Shown in pieces: positions 1 through 8,889 of a stretch of 64,000 bases of DNA; position 1 is the first letter of the stretch; every line of letters begins with the position of its first letter. The notes under the pieces are model-generated. The model was given only the letters and a program-made list of their open reading frames with translations, searched no databases and was not told the origin of the DNA. The stretch covers positions 1 to 64,000 of the IMG/VR virus record IMGVR_UViG_3300010883_000001; one strand, given 5' to 3'. The position numbers were made by a program, and so were the translations under genes. This DNA comes from a virus.

Positions 1-3000
1 AAGATAATTGTCGAAATTATGATAGCGTGTGCCTCAACATTATATTCACACTATCCATCATTGGCAGGTTCTACATCTGATATAATGTCCGGCCGGGCAA
101 GGCTCGGGTTACCTGGTCAGCTCCACGGCGCGACTCGTGGTGGCAAAAATGATACACTCGGCGTCGGCGTGCACTTTCGACGTATCGTTCATAATTTTAC
201 CGGTGAAGGAAGTAATGGAGATATAGGGTATGTGATGCCGGTATGTTCGGGATTTGTTGGCGATTCACTCCGTGCGCGCCCATTACGAGATTTCGTGAAT
301 AGCTATAGGTATCGCAAGTATCAACCTCGACATCCTCTAGCAAGGTGTGAAATATTATTATCGGCATTTGCACAAACGCTTAATTTATCATCGGCAACAG
401 CAAGGTTGTCACAGACGTCGGTGGGTATGAAGCATGGTGTCATGACCAACCAACCTCTTAAGCAAGTATTTGGTAAGGGATTGATGAATCAATTTGAGTA
501 CCACAAAAATAAGTGGATACGAAAAGAGATGAGGAAAAAATATAATGCCCATCGTGCACATACCCCGGGTAGTTCCCGCCGCGGCGATACTAATTTACAG
601 GTTGGAAGACAGACCATTCTTGATCAGTTGTTCGCCGTTATGGGTGGCGGCAGCAGTGACCATGGCCGTCAAGGGCAAGGTAATCCACCAATTGTACACA
701 TGTTTGAGACGCCAGGAACAATAAACAGGTCGACCTTTGATTCCGCCGATGCCAGGTCTGATTATACTGCAACAACCGCCTTTATAGAGGCACCAATGCG
801 ATTGTTTGACATGATAGATGATCGTGGTCATGATACATCTTCAACTAAAAAAATTCACGAGATTTTCTTTAATGAGCTTGAAGACATGAAAGAAACAAAT
901 GCTCAGGCCTTCGAGTATATTGAACAATTATTTAATTTCGCAGAAAAGACCGGTCTTCCTAATATTGACACAGTTGAATTGCTAGATGATGTGTTAGAGA
1001 TTGTCGAGTTTTGTGCGGGATCAATGGCGAGAGAGGGTGGTATAGGCATTGGCAAAAACTCCAGTACACTCGCCACATTACGAGACAGTAGTACTAGAGT
1101 TAAGAAACTTAGGGATGTGAATCGGGCAACAGCATCTAATAACAGCAATACTGCTATAATGTTTGAGATAGCGTTATTATGTCTGGCAAATACATGTGTC
1201 TTACCGCCGGGCGCCTTGTCCGGAGATACACATTCAAGTTCAAGATATGGTACCATTTTCACCGGATTGATAGTTACCGGGGGTAATATTCCTCAGTTTT
1301 CATTAGACTATATGTTGCTAGCAGCGCTTTTATTAGGGGGCTTTTCAGTAGAATTTGAAGGATATGGCGCCACGGCATTAGAATCAGTGGATGAGACCTT
1401 GGCTGCTGGTAACCGTGGTCACCTATACGGAAATGCCAATGTTGGTGCCGTCCAGGGTGAGGGTTCACTCACATATGTTAATGCTGAGGGTGACGAGAAT
1501 ACAAGAGATCAAGCTAGGTCTTTATCCAGGCAGTCCGGAAGAAGTAGGAGAAGATATATTGGTGGCACCGGAGGGGTGGCACAAGGTGATTCAGTATTCC
1601 GCAGAGACTATTCAGGGTATTCATCCCCATCACCGGGAAGCGAAGATGTTACCGATTATGTCCCCTCACCGATCGGTCATGAGTTAATCGTAGCACAGGG
1701 CACGAGTCTTGCTGCCGTTCGCCAGGATCTTAGAAACAAGTCTAATTCTTTTATGGAAAAAGTTAGTTTAGTGGGCCAGGTTCAACAAGGTGCTGATAGA
1801 TTCTCACTAGAGGGTGGCGCGACAGTTGACAATGCCAGAACCGCCGCGGCCCGGGCCAATCCGGACCTAGGTATGGGTGGTAATAGTAGTATTGTTGAAC
1901 AGGAAGTGAGTAATCGACTTACCAATGCTGTTGAGGGCGGCCCTACATCACCATACACTACGCAAGCTCAAGCCGCAGCATATTTTCTATCACGACAACC
2001 TGGTGATATTGGTTCTGATTTTAGTGTTGAGGCATCCGGTAACGTTGCGTGGTCATCATTTTTAGTATTGGCCGGCCTAATGCCTATGCCACTCTATCAA
2101 GAAGGTATGTATACTGATGATGAAGGTGATCATGTTAACCCTATTAAAAAAGAATTTGATAAGGTAACAGTAATAAAGAAATTAATTTCTATGTATAGTA
2201 CGTCAGCACTACAGGAAAACAATACAGTATTTGAAAAAATATTTAGTCTAGTTAGAAAATTTCAACGAAAGGCATTTGATCTTGCTGGTGGCACACAATA
2301 TTTTTCTATGGACGGAAAGACATTTGCTGGTGATATGCGTGATATGGAAATGCATTTATGCATATTGACGGTGATTGCCGGTCTGATTGACACATGTGTA
2401 CATGTTAGGATGTCATCACAGCCAATATTGGATCAGAGAAATTTAACAGCCGCCAGCTCAGTTAGCGACTGGACAGGTGGGGCCGATACAGTTTTTCGTA
2501 ATTTTCTTGATGGAAATGATGGCGTCTCACAGAATATGGTGGATAATGCGCACTTTGATCCGGACGCATGCCGTAAGTCGATGGATTTAATTCGCGCAAT
2601 AAGATCTAGTCTTCGTAGTGAAAATATAGGCGTTGATCTTTTCGGTCCGGATGGTATGAATGATATTGCCGTACAAGGTGTGAATAAGGATACGCCTATA
2701 GGCATTTTTGGTGTAAAGGCGGGTGAGTTTACAGATACAGCACTTAAGTTACAGATGCAATCTCAGATGACCATTTTCATCCCCGCATTGCTCAAAGCAG
2801 TGATAGAAATATATATAGAGTCGGCCGAGGCGGCAATATCATTACAAAGAGATATTCATATCGTTGCACACGGTGGTGATCCAACTGGTGAACACTCTGA
2901 AATATTTACGTTGGCAATGAGAAGATTATTACAGAAACCACTTGGGCGTATTGCACTTAAGAATTTATCATACTCACAGGCTCGTGTTGCGAGGATGAAA

Positions 3001-4494
3001 TTGCTCAGGGATTCTCCTTTAAATTCCTCATCCGGGCTTGAAACACATTCAGTAATTGGACAAAGTGAAAAATTATTTTTATTATCTGTAGTCGATGAAT
3101 TATTCCCACGCGGTGGTGATAGTACAATTATTACGATAGGGATCGAGAAGGGTACACTACGTGCCATGGAAGAAAATCAGTTAGGTGATAGATCTGGATC
3201 TGGTACTAGCGATATACAGTTTTATTTAGAGCTTGGATCAGAGTTTATGAAAGACAATCTTCCATCGCGACTAATTGCTGATAGCGCCTCTACTGGCCAA
3301 AATGCGCGCTACCATGACAGCCGGTACCGTTGGCAGACAATTCATGCTTATAACTCTGATCTGTCACAAATTCTTGAGATTAGAAAAATACAAAAACATT
3401 TACATTATGGTAGTGATCATGAAGAGATCAGTCTTGAGTCTGCATCAATTGATAATAGGTTTGTCTATAAGTTTAATACCAATATTTTCGTGACGCCATT
3501 AAGCTTTTATGATGTTAGGCCTAGCGAGGGAGATCCGGAAAGTATAATTCCAGGCTTTTGGCAGAATGAAGATGATCAGGTTTTGACTGATGAAAATATT
3601 GGTAATAATGGTCATGGCGGCCGTAGCTTACGTGATTGGGCACACAGAATAAAGTTTTGTGAAATAAATAGAAATGGGCAACCGGAGTATGCATTCGGTG
3701 ATGATTTGAAGTGGGTGAATCATATTGCTGGAGGTGCAGGCCAGGCTGACCAAGATAACCCAGCCCCCGGACTCCCTTCTAGTGAAGGTATACAATTGCT
3801 ACCTGGGCACTCTGAATATATCCTTACAACGATGGTACCTATTTTAAAAAGCTACGCAATCGGCCGGTTAATATCATTAATAGCAGGACTAGATTTTGAT
3901 TCATATGAGTATGAATGTATAGATCATACAGTAAAAGGCGAAGAAACTCGTGATTATATGGGCCCAGTTTTTGATGGGTTTGCGATGGGTATTTTAAGGG
4001 GATTATTATCACGTACAAAACTAACGTCCGGAATTCCTGACGCTGAAAAATTAATATTTTTTATCGATAACTTATTAGAGCCAATTGAAAACAATCCTGG
4101 GGTATTAAAGATAAAGACTCCGGCAAATAATGAAAATGAAATATCTGGTCTAGCCGCTGCTCTCAAATTTAGAGCGGCAAACATTGTAAATGCTGAAACC
4201 GGTGAAGTGGTTGGTCGAACGTTTATACAGGAAATTAAACAAGTTCATGCTCAAATAATGATGGCATTATCTAGGAGTATATTTCTAAACACGCTAGGAA
4301 GAGAAGAGGTATCATTAGCACCTTGTAGGTATGATAGAATATTTCATGTTGTAGTCCCTGGTCCAGCAATGATAAAGGTAACACTTTTAGAGAAAGAAAT
4401 GATGAAACAGAATTATTCAGAAGCAATCAATTTTGGTGACACGTTTAATGGCAATGATCTTAGATATTGCGTAAAATTAATTCGAGATCAGTAA
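1..4494 (+). CDS. Large unrecognised protein, probably virion-associated (5' end outside window)
   Basis: The reading frame is open from the first base of the window. The first in-frame ATG at 19 has no clear ribosome binding site, so the gene probably starts upstream and at least 1491 residues are present. I do not recognise a family. The protein is Gly/Ser/Asn-rich in the middle (roughly residues 450-650) and mixed helical elsewhere, with no signal peptide, evident membrane segment or catalytic motif. It lies just upstream of an FN3-like protein and other apparent virion proteins, all co-directional, so a tail, baseplate or internal virion role is inferred from position only. A large size with low-complexity segments fits phage structural or injected proteins. 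The existence of the gene is secure; its function is not. Confidence 0.6.
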   Translation, partial: KIIVEIMIACASTLYSHYPSLAGSTSDIMSGRARLGLPGQLHGATRGGKNDTLGVGVHFRRIVHNFTGEGSNGDIGYVMPVCSGFVGDSLRARPLRDFVNSYRYRKYQPRHPLARCEILLSAFAQTLNLSSATARLSQTSVGMKHGVMTNQPLKQVFGKGLMNQFEYHKNKWIRKEMRKKYNAHRAHTPGSSRRGDTNLQVGRQTILDQLFAVMGGGSSDHGRQGQGNPPIVHMFETPGTINRSTFDSADARSDYTATTAFIEAPMRLFDMIDDRGHDTSSTKKIHEIFFNELEDMKETNAQAFEYIEQLFNFAEKTGLPNIDTVELLDDVLEIVEFCAGSMAREGGIGIGKNSSTLATLRDSSTRVKKLRDVNRATASNNSNTAIMFEIALLCLANTCVLPPGALSGDTHSSSRYGTIFTGLIVTGGNIPQFSLDYMLLAALLLGGFSVEFEGYGATALESVDETLAAGNRGHLYGNANVGAVQGEGSLTYVNAEGDENTRDQARSLSRQSGRSRRRYIGGTGGVAQGDSVFRRDYSGYSSPSPGSEDVTDYVPSPIGHELIVAQGTSLAAVRQDLRNKSNSFMEKVSLVGQVQQGADRFSLEGGATVDNARTAAARANPDLGMGGNSSIVEQEVSNRLTNAVEGGPTSPYTTQAQAAAYFLSRQPGDIGSDFSVEASGNVAWSSFLVLAGLMPMPLYQEGMYTDDEGDHVNPIKKEFDKVTVIKKLISMYSTSALQENNTVFEKIFSLVRKFQRKAFDLAGGTQYFSMDGKTFAGDMRDMEMHLCILTVIAGLIDTCVHVRMSSQPILDQRNLTAASSVSDWTGGADTVFRNFLDGNDGVSQNMVDNAHFDPDACRKSMDLIRAIRSSLRSENIGVDLFGPDGMNDIAVQGVNKDTPIGIFGVKAGEFTDTALKLQMQSQMTIFIPALLKAVIEIYIESAEAAISLQRDIHIVAHGGDPTGEHSEIFTLAMRRLLQKPLGRIALKNLSYSQARVARMKLLRDSPLNSSSGLETHSVIGQSEKLFLLSVVDELFPRGGDSTIITIGIEKGTLRAMEENQLGDRSGSGTSDIQFYLELGSEFMKDNLPSRLIADSASTGQNARYHDSRYRWQTIHAYNSDLSQILEIRKIQKHLHYGSDHEEISLESASIDNRFVYKFNTNIFVTPLSFYDVRPSEGDPESIIPGFWQNEDDQVLTDENIGNNGHGGRSLRDWAHRIKFCEINRNGQPEYAFGDDLKWVNHIAGGAGQADQDNPAPGLPSSEGIQLLPGHSEYILTTMVPILKSYAIGRLISLIAGLDFDSYEYECIDHTVKGEETRDYMGPVFDGFAMGILRGLLSRTKLTSGIPDAEKLIFFIDNLLEPIENNPGVLKIKTPANNENEISGLAAALKFRAANIVNAETGEVVGRTFIQEIKQVHAQIMMALSRSIFLNTLGREEVSLAPCRYDRIFHVVVPGPAMIKVTLLEKEMMKQNYSEAINFGDTFNGNDLRYCVKLIRDQ

Positions 4495-4532
4495 TGATTA
4501 TTAAAACATGAGAATATATTGGAGTATTTTAT

Positions 4533-6743
4533 ATGTCAAATGAGACGATAATATTCGACGTAGAAGACCCTATAATACCACCACAGATAACATTCGTGTA
4601 TAACTACTACGTTACCGATGAGAAAAAATCATTAGAGTCTATGGCTAGCCCTGGTACATTCATTGTAGACAATGGGGGATTAAATAACGAGAACCGATTC
4701 GCAGATGGGGCATTACCACCTAGGTTTGTTCGTATTAGATTTAAGTTCTGCCGCGGCCCACATCAAGCAGTAGTAAGAAATCAAGGAAATAATATATTCA
4801 TGAATTTCGAAACCGGTGCTATGATGACAACAAAGGAGATATTACGAGATTTTGATATACGACTACCAGAGACCGCCCTTAATTCTGGTCGTTCAAATCC
4901 GGTGAGATTTCAAGGTCTTTTAAATAAGAACAAATATGGCGCCGCATCCCAACCCCAGATTAAAACAGAAGGTGAGATATTGTCACCAATAATGTCAGCA
5001 AATTCTGTCTCAAAAGATAATAGGCGATTAATCTTAAGATTACAAGATTTAATTAAGGATTTGCATATGGATATGCTAGACGGTGAGTATGACGAGACTT
5101 CATATTCATCATCGTCTGATATGGCTGATTTTATATCTAATAATACCGGTACGGACATTGATTCATATACAATAAAATCTATATTATCTGATTTTAACTC
5201 TGGAGGAATAGAGCTAGAGAGGGAGTCAAGCTCCCAAAGAATGTCAAGAGAAATCTCTGACAACCCTTCAAATTCAAAGGTTGTAGGCGTAGTTGATAAT
5301 AGAGTTATTCGTGATATGAATAATAGGCCAGTGCGTATGAATATAGATAAAAAACACCAGCTTGATATTATGAACATATCTGTTAAGTGTGTTGGTGCAT
5401 TGAGTCCAATTACATATGATCATAATTATTTTTTAGCTTGTAAAGAAGCACAGAATGATGCAGCGTCGTTATCACCTCTAAGTGCTGCAAGGTTTGGTTC
5501 ACTAGCAGATCAGATGATGACTAGTGCAATAATCTATGAACCACCGTATAATGAAAACAGTGGTGGTGCACTCATAAATATAACGGAAGACTTTAACCTA
5601 AATGATTTATCACAAATTGTCTTGGTAGGTCATGTAGTAGAGAAGTTTAGAATAGAGAGCGGAGGTAAGAAAGTACCTGTAGAATCTTTATTATTTATGA
5701 ATGATTATGATGTTCATGAGGCTGCCAATCGACCTGAGATAATTTTTAATGATACGAAGGTTAGGTACGGTGATAAATACTCATATCAATCTAGGTATTT
5801 ATATTGTGTTAGAATTTTAGATGTTGACATAAATGATGCAGCCAGTGGAAAAACCACATTAAAGAGTTTTCTCGTTATGTCTAGAGAATCAGAAGATGCG
5901 ATTGTAGCATGTGAAGAGTTTACCCCGCCACCTCCCCCAACAGTAATGAGATTTCGTTTTGACTATACAAATGAACGGGGATTGATAATGTTCTGGCAAA
6001 TACCTCGTAATAACCAGGAAGATATTGTAAAGTACCAAATATTCAGAAGAAAGACTATCTTTGAACCATTTGAGTTAATTAGGGAAGTAAACTTTGATAA
6101 ATCAATAATAAAGACGCCCTCCATGGAATATGTTAGGGATGATCTTATCTCATATCATGATCGTCATACGGTTTTATTCAAGGATGAGGATTATACTCGT
6201 AATGATAAATACATATATGCAGTCTGTTCAATAGATGCACATGGGTTTACTAGCAATTATAGTCCACAGACGGAGATTAGTTTTGACAGGGATAATAATA
6301 AGCTTTCTAGAAAGACGATATCAAATATTCCTTGCCCCAAACAGTATCCTAATCTGTATATTAATCCAACGGACGCCGGCGTTGCTTCTTCACCAAGGAT
6401 AACTGAAGATGTTATGAAAATATCGGGATTCGATACAATGAGAATATATTTTGACCCTGAATATGTTTTTCTAGACAGTGGTGACGGTCGACAATTAAGA
6501 GATCGACAATTAATTGCATTTGCACCGGGTACTACATCTGAGCTAGCAGCAACAACAAATATTGGGAATTATAAATTCCAGATAATTAATACTGACAGAC
6601 AGAAAGTAAAAAACATTACTATGAAAATAGGTGTTGATGAGGATAATAACCTTGGAGGCGTTTCAGGGCGTATATTAAGTGCTAGACGCGCGTTTGATAC
6701 TGAACTGAACGACAGTCCGGGAGGTAATAGCACAAGAGCTTAG
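4533..6743 (+). CDS. Virion protein with fibronectin type III-like domain
   Basis: 736 residues. The start is ATG at 4533 with GGAG about ten bases upstream. After a proline run (PPPPPT) near residue 466, a segment to about residue 580 reads like an FN3 domain: alternating beta strands, a Trp on one strand (MFWQIP), a VKYQIFRRK strand, and a late strand KYIYAVCSIDAHG. FN3-like domains are common in phage tail, baseplate and fibre proteins, where they mediate protein or surface contacts. The N-terminal two thirds resemble nothing I can name. The gene sits between a giant partial gene and a small conserved structural gene, supporting a tail or adhesion role. No chaperone gene or collagen-like repeat was seen next to it. 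Confidence 0.6.
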   Translation: MSNETIIFDVEDPIIPPQITFVYNYYVTDEKKSLESMASPGTFIVDNGGLNNENRFADGALPPRFVRIRFKFCRGPHQAVVRNQGNNIFMNFETGAMMTTKEILRDFDIRLPETALNSGRSNPVRFQGLLNKNKYGAASQPQIKTEGEILSPIMSANSVSKDNRRLILRLQDLIKDLHMDMLDGEYDETSYSSSSDMADFISNNTGTDIDSYTIKSILSDFNSGGIELERESSSQRMSREISDNPSNSKVVGVVDNRVIRDMNNRPVRMNIDKKHQLDIMNISVKCVGALSPITYDHNYFLACKEAQNDAASLSPLSAARFGSLADQMMTSAIIYEPPYNENSGGALINITEDFNLNDLSQIVLVGHVVEKFRIESGGKKVPVESLLFMNDYDVHEAANRPEIIFNDTKVRYGDKYSYQSRYLYCVRILDVDINDAASGKTTLKSFLVMSRESEDAIVACEEFTPPPPPTVMRFRFDYTNERGLIMFWQIPRNNQEDIVKYQIFRRKTIFEPFELIREVNFDKSIIKTPSMEYVRDDLISYHDRHTVLFKDEDYTRNDKYIYAVCSIDAHGFTSNYSPQTEISFDRDNNKLSRKTISNIPCPKQYPNLYINPTDAGVASSPRITEDVMKISGFDTMRIYFDPEYVFLDSGDGRQLRDRQLIAFAPGTTSELAATTNIGNYKFQIINTDRQKVKNITMKIGVDEDNNLGGVSGRILSARRAFDTELNDSPGGNSTRA

Positions 6744-6780
6744 TTTATTCTTAAATTAATTAATTAATTCTGGTGATTCT

Positions 6781-6812
6781 TTAGGTACAAATTTGATTAC
6801 CTAAATATTTAG
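6781..6812 (+). terminator. Weak hairpin in the gap 6744-6892, possible terminator
   Basis: TTAGGTA at 6781-6787 can pair with TACCTAA at 6798-6804 around a 10-base loop, followed by an AT-rich tail. The 149-base gap also carries an AATT tandem run at 6754-6769. There is no strong T tract, so termination is only possible. The next gene has a good AAGGAAA ribosome site, and a promoter may lie in the gap, though I could not define one. Confidence 0.3.
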
Positions 6813-6892
6813 TCCATGATATTTTACTGTTTGTGATGCATTTTTATGTTTAATATGCATTTAGTTTATTTTAATACGTTAAGGAAATTTGT

Positions 6893-7603
6893 ATGGGTTT
6901 TTTAGATCATTCTACAAATAATGTTATAGTCGATGCTGTTTTAACTGACGAGGGCCGAAGACTTTTGGCTACACAGGGTACTTTGACACCCACAAAATTT
7001 GCCCTGGCAGATGATGAAGTTGACTATACATTAATAAAAAAATTCGGAAGACAGGTCGGAAAAGAGAAAATAATCAAAAATACACCTGTTTTTGAAGCTA
7101 CCACCAATGGTTTTCTTGGCTTAAAATATAAGCTTGTGACAACCAGCATAGCAACCGCAACAATTACTCGGCTTCCGATACTAACATTTTCCGGAGGTGA
7201 TGTTGTAGGTTCAACGTTAACATTTACAGCAGGTACTGATGTAACAAAGCAATTAAATTTTATTCAGAAGATGGTCGAAGAAAATCGAACAATCCCTACC
7301 GGTCTTCAAGATGCTTTATATACAGTTGTACTTCCTGGAAAATTTGTGACAATTACAGGTCAAACACCAGACGGTCGTGATCCAGCTACTGGCCAGTCGT
7401 TCTATACAAAGACGTCTAGCACTAATTCATCAAACTTTCAACTGCAATTGATTCGAACACCAACGGCAGCTGAGTTTAATGAGTTTGGATCTGAGACAAA
7501 CAAAAATATAATTCGCGGTACCGGCGCGGTAATAGGTGAAATGTCTGGGTTTGTACTTCAGTTTTCTATTCGGATTAAGAAAGATAACACTGTTTCTGAT
7601 TAA
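6893..7603 (+). CDS. Conserved T4-like phage structural protein (MGFLDHS family)
   Basis: 236 residues, ATG preceded by AAGGAAA. The N-terminus MGFLDHSTNN, followed by a VDAVLTDEGRR block, FALADDEVDYT and a Lys-rich VGKEKI segment, matches from memory a structural protein found in many marine T4-like myoviruses, often annotated as hypothetical or virion structural. The first 80 residues are the conserved part; the rest is predicted beta-rich. Its biochemical role is not established to my knowledge. It sits immediately before two proteins with a shared C-terminal motif, consistent with one tail or baseplate-periphery cluster. Confidence 0.6.
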   Translation: MGFLDHSTNNVIVDAVLTDEGRRLLATQGTLTPTKFALADDEVDYTLIKKFGRQVGKEKIIKNTPVFEATTNGFLGLKYKLVTTSIATATITRLPILTFSGGDVVGSTLTFTAGTDVTKQLNFIQKMVEENRTIPTGLQDALYTVVLPGKFVTITGQTPDGRDPATGQSFYTKTSSTNSSNFQLQLIRTPTAAEFNEFGSETNKNIIRGTGAVIGEMSGFVLQFSIRIKKDNTVSD

Positions 7604-7632
7604 GGCAGTTAGTTTATTTGGGGTTTTAGATT

Positions 7633-8877
7633 ATGAGTTATAAGGATTTAAGCGGACAGACTGATATAAAGACACGTAGATCGATATTGAATCAATTAGT
7701 TGATGTCGTTCAAGAAGATATATCAGGTTCTGCTACAAGAAGAAAATACCAAGTTTTTGTTACGGGAGGTGTAGGCCCGGGTGTAACATCATCATTATTC
7801 CAGACGGTCTATGATACTGATCATACACTTTCAACAGCAAATTCTATATTTGATTTGACCCTAGGCGTTTCAACAGGATCATCCGCCGTGATTGTATCAC
7901 AGACGGATGTCGATGCTGCTGGGAAAAGATTATTTCCCTCGAATAGTTTAATGATGCGTGAAAAGATTGATAATTATCGACAATACGCCAAAGCCTTATT
8001 AGGCTCATCTGATACCATCTTTACAACTCCGGTTGGGTCCTCCACGACGGCAGATCAAACGCACGAGGCAATATTCATATCATTCAAACGCTTATTTTCC
8101 CGTGATAAGATCAAGAAAGAAACCTTCGCAATGAGGATGTATAGATCAGCATCTATCCAGCCTTTCCCTTACTCTGCAAATAATGGATCAAATATAGGGC
8201 ACTTAGTAACAGGCTCAGGCCAGGGGCCAGTTATAATAACTGATATAGGCGCTGCGACAAATACTGAGGTTGTTTTTGGTGGTGAGGTTGCGTCATTGGT
8301 TAATGCAGCCAATACAACTGAGAATTTGGGACTGATATTTTATGATCATGGAACCATCGTCTTAGATGCTGCCAAGATAATAAGCGGATCACAATTTGTT
8401 TCAGGTGTAATCGATGCCGTCGCCAATGTGACCAAAGGAGTAATAACGACGGGGCAAAGTATAATAGGAAACACATATTATAACAGTGCTGCAGCTAGGA
8501 CAAAATTTATACCTGACTTCTTTGTGTCTGCTTCTATAGATAATATCGTAGATCATTTTGCTCGTGATAGATTTGGCAGTACAACCTCAACGGCATTCAC
8601 ATTTCAAAATGAGACAAGAATACATTCACAATTAATTTTTTGTCGCGCGGACGCTGACAGCTTTAACTTTTCTGCAAACCCAACTTTCGCAGACGCCAAT
8701 GGCAGGATCAACTGTATAGAGACAGGGCAAGAGGGTAACCAGAGATCATTTACGTTTCCGACAACAATTGGTCTTTACAATAATGATTTGACCTTACTAG
8801 CCGTCGCTAAGTTGTCGCGACCGGTAGAAAAAAATGATGAGCGTGATATTACGTTTAGGGTCAGGCTAGACTTTTAA
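7633..8877 (+). CDS. Putative tail/virion protein with C-terminal RVRLDF motif
   Basis: 414 residues, ATG at 7633 with a weak GGGG ribosome site. Most of the chain is Ser/Thr/Ala-rich and predicted beta-structured, and I cannot name a domain. The last 36 residues (LAVAKLSRP, then a charged stretch, then ITFRVRLDF) closely parallel the end of the next gene's product. Similar endings occur, from memory, in virion proteins of marine T4-like phages, where they could be a docking module for the tail or baseplate. The stop is 12 bases from the next start, so co-translation is likely. Confidence 0.5.
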   Translation: MSYKDLSGQTDIKTRRSILNQLVDVVQEDISGSATRRKYQVFVTGGVGPGVTSSLFQTVYDTDHTLSTANSIFDLTLGVSTGSSAVIVSQTDVDAAGKRLFPSNSLMMREKIDNYRQYAKALLGSSDTIFTTPVGSSTTADQTHEAIFISFKRLFSRDKIKKETFAMRMYRSASIQPFPYSANNGSNIGHLVTGSGQGPVIITDIGAATNTEVVFGGEVASLVNAANTTENLGLIFYDHGTIVLDAAKIISGSQFVSGVIDAVANVTKGVITTGQSIIGNTYYNSAAARTKFIPDFFVSASIDNIVDHFARDRFGSTTSTAFTFQNETRIHSQLIFCRADADSFNFSANPTFADANGRINCIETGQEGNQRSFTFPTTIGLYNNDLTLLAVAKLSRPVEKNDERDITFRVRLDF

Positions 8878-8889
8878 AGATGGGAAGAA

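Noticed and set aside
6754-6769. AATT tandem run as an origin or iteron array
   Set aside because: Only four short units, no companion repeats or DnaA-like boxes; likely simple AT repeat.
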